Assembly (NCBI GenBank): GCA_947625075.1
Contig: CANQMY010000064.1
Coordinates: forward strand, 1 to 6,669
DNA from: an uncultured Clostridia bacterium
GTDB lineage: Bacteria > Bacillota > Clostridia > TANB77 > CAG-508
Length of the DNA: 6,669 nucleotides
Direction of reading: 5' to 3'
The notes under the pieces are model-generated. The model was not told the DNA's origin. It made no database searches and saw only the letters and a list, made by a program, of their open reading frames with translations. The number at the start of each line of letters is the position of its first letter. Position 1 is the stretch's first letter. Made by a program: the position numbers and the translations under genes. This document shows positions 6,530-6,669 of this stretch, piece by piece.

Positions 6530-6669
6530 ATGAACGAACAAAAGAGAGAACAAGGAATAACACTAGTAGCACTAGTAGTAACGATAATATTGTTATTTAT
6601 ATTAGTAGGAGTAACACTACGGAACAGTATTAGGACAAAATGGATTAATAGAAAGAACAAAAGAATCAG
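6530..6669 (+). CDS. Gene 4: prepilin-like protein, 5' end, with the same +1 frameshift (partial)
   Basis: The ATG at 6530 is 7 bases after AGGAGG (6517-6522). The leader MNEQKREQG is followed by the helix ITLVALVVTIILLFILVGVT, residue for residue as in gene 3. The frame meets CTA CGG AAC at 6617-6625. As in gene 3, skipping C6620 continues GTVLGQNGLIERTKES to the window end. Over the 122 bases aligned with gene 3 (6548-6669 versus 4657-4778) there are six differences, all synonymous under the shifted reading. The head domain lies beyond the window. It is probably a second member of the gene 3 family; whether its head is lectin-like cannot be seen. Confidence 0.8.
   Translation, partial: MNEQKREQGITLVALVVTIILLFILVGVTLRNSIRTKWINRKNKRI
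6607..6623 (+). other. Candidate programmed +1 frameshift site, gene 4
   Basis: AGGAG (6607-6611), TAACA, CTA (6617-6619), CGG (6620-6622), A: the same arrangement and spacing as in gene 3, with CTA replacing CTT. The Leu codon varies while the skipped C and the following GGA are kept. Confidence 0.65.

Noticed and set aside
502..6669. UGA read as Trp or another stop reassignment
   Set aside because: Trp is TGG throughout, no in-frame TGA interrupts a conserved region, and the frame breaks need a shift rather than a stop reassignment.

Overview
The window is a very AT-rich, strongly A-biased stretch in which all supported genes lie on the + strand. Codon choice (AGA for Arg, A-ending four-fold codons), AGGAGG-type ribosome binding sites and the recurring N-terminal motif GITLIALVVTII point to a low-GC Firmicute, most likely an uncultured Clostridia-type gut bacterium. 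This placement is an inference from style only. Trp is TGG and no in-frame TGA is needed, so the stop codons look standard.

Layout: the 3' end of an unknown gene (3-80) is followed by an array of four similar units spaced about 2.05 kb apart. Each unit is a ~187-nt structured intergenic element (149-335, 2208-2394, 4280-4466, 6316-6501) followed by a gene for a prepilin-like secreted protein: gene 1 (502-2154), gene 2 (2460-4171), gene 3 (4636-6304) and gene 4 (6530 to beyond the window). Genes 1 and 2 are paralogues with an unrecognised cysteine-containing ectodomain. Gene 3 has the same kind of pilin-like anchor joined to a formylglycine-generating-enzyme/C-type-lectin-like head. Gene 4 is a close relative of gene 3 at its start; its head lies outside the window. 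The common picture is one shared membrane/pilin anchor that displays different heads on the cell surface.

Two features stand out. First, the reading frame breaks in three of the four genes, and the only three in-frame CGG codons in about 1,700 codons are at those breaks. Genes 3 and 4 share the same +1 shift at CTT/CTA-CGG-AAC. All six nucleotide differences between them around the site are synonymous if the ribosome shifts, which argues for programmed +1 frameshifting rather than decay. Second, the four intergenic elements keep a constant length and a 24-25 bp closing stem with compensatory base changes. They enclose a conserved core and a terminator-like hairpin, so they look like an undescribed structured RNA or regulatory/recombination element.

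No rRNA, tRNA, CRISPR, transposase, integrase or reverse transcriptase is visible. The reverse-strand open frames are shadows of the A-rich genes.
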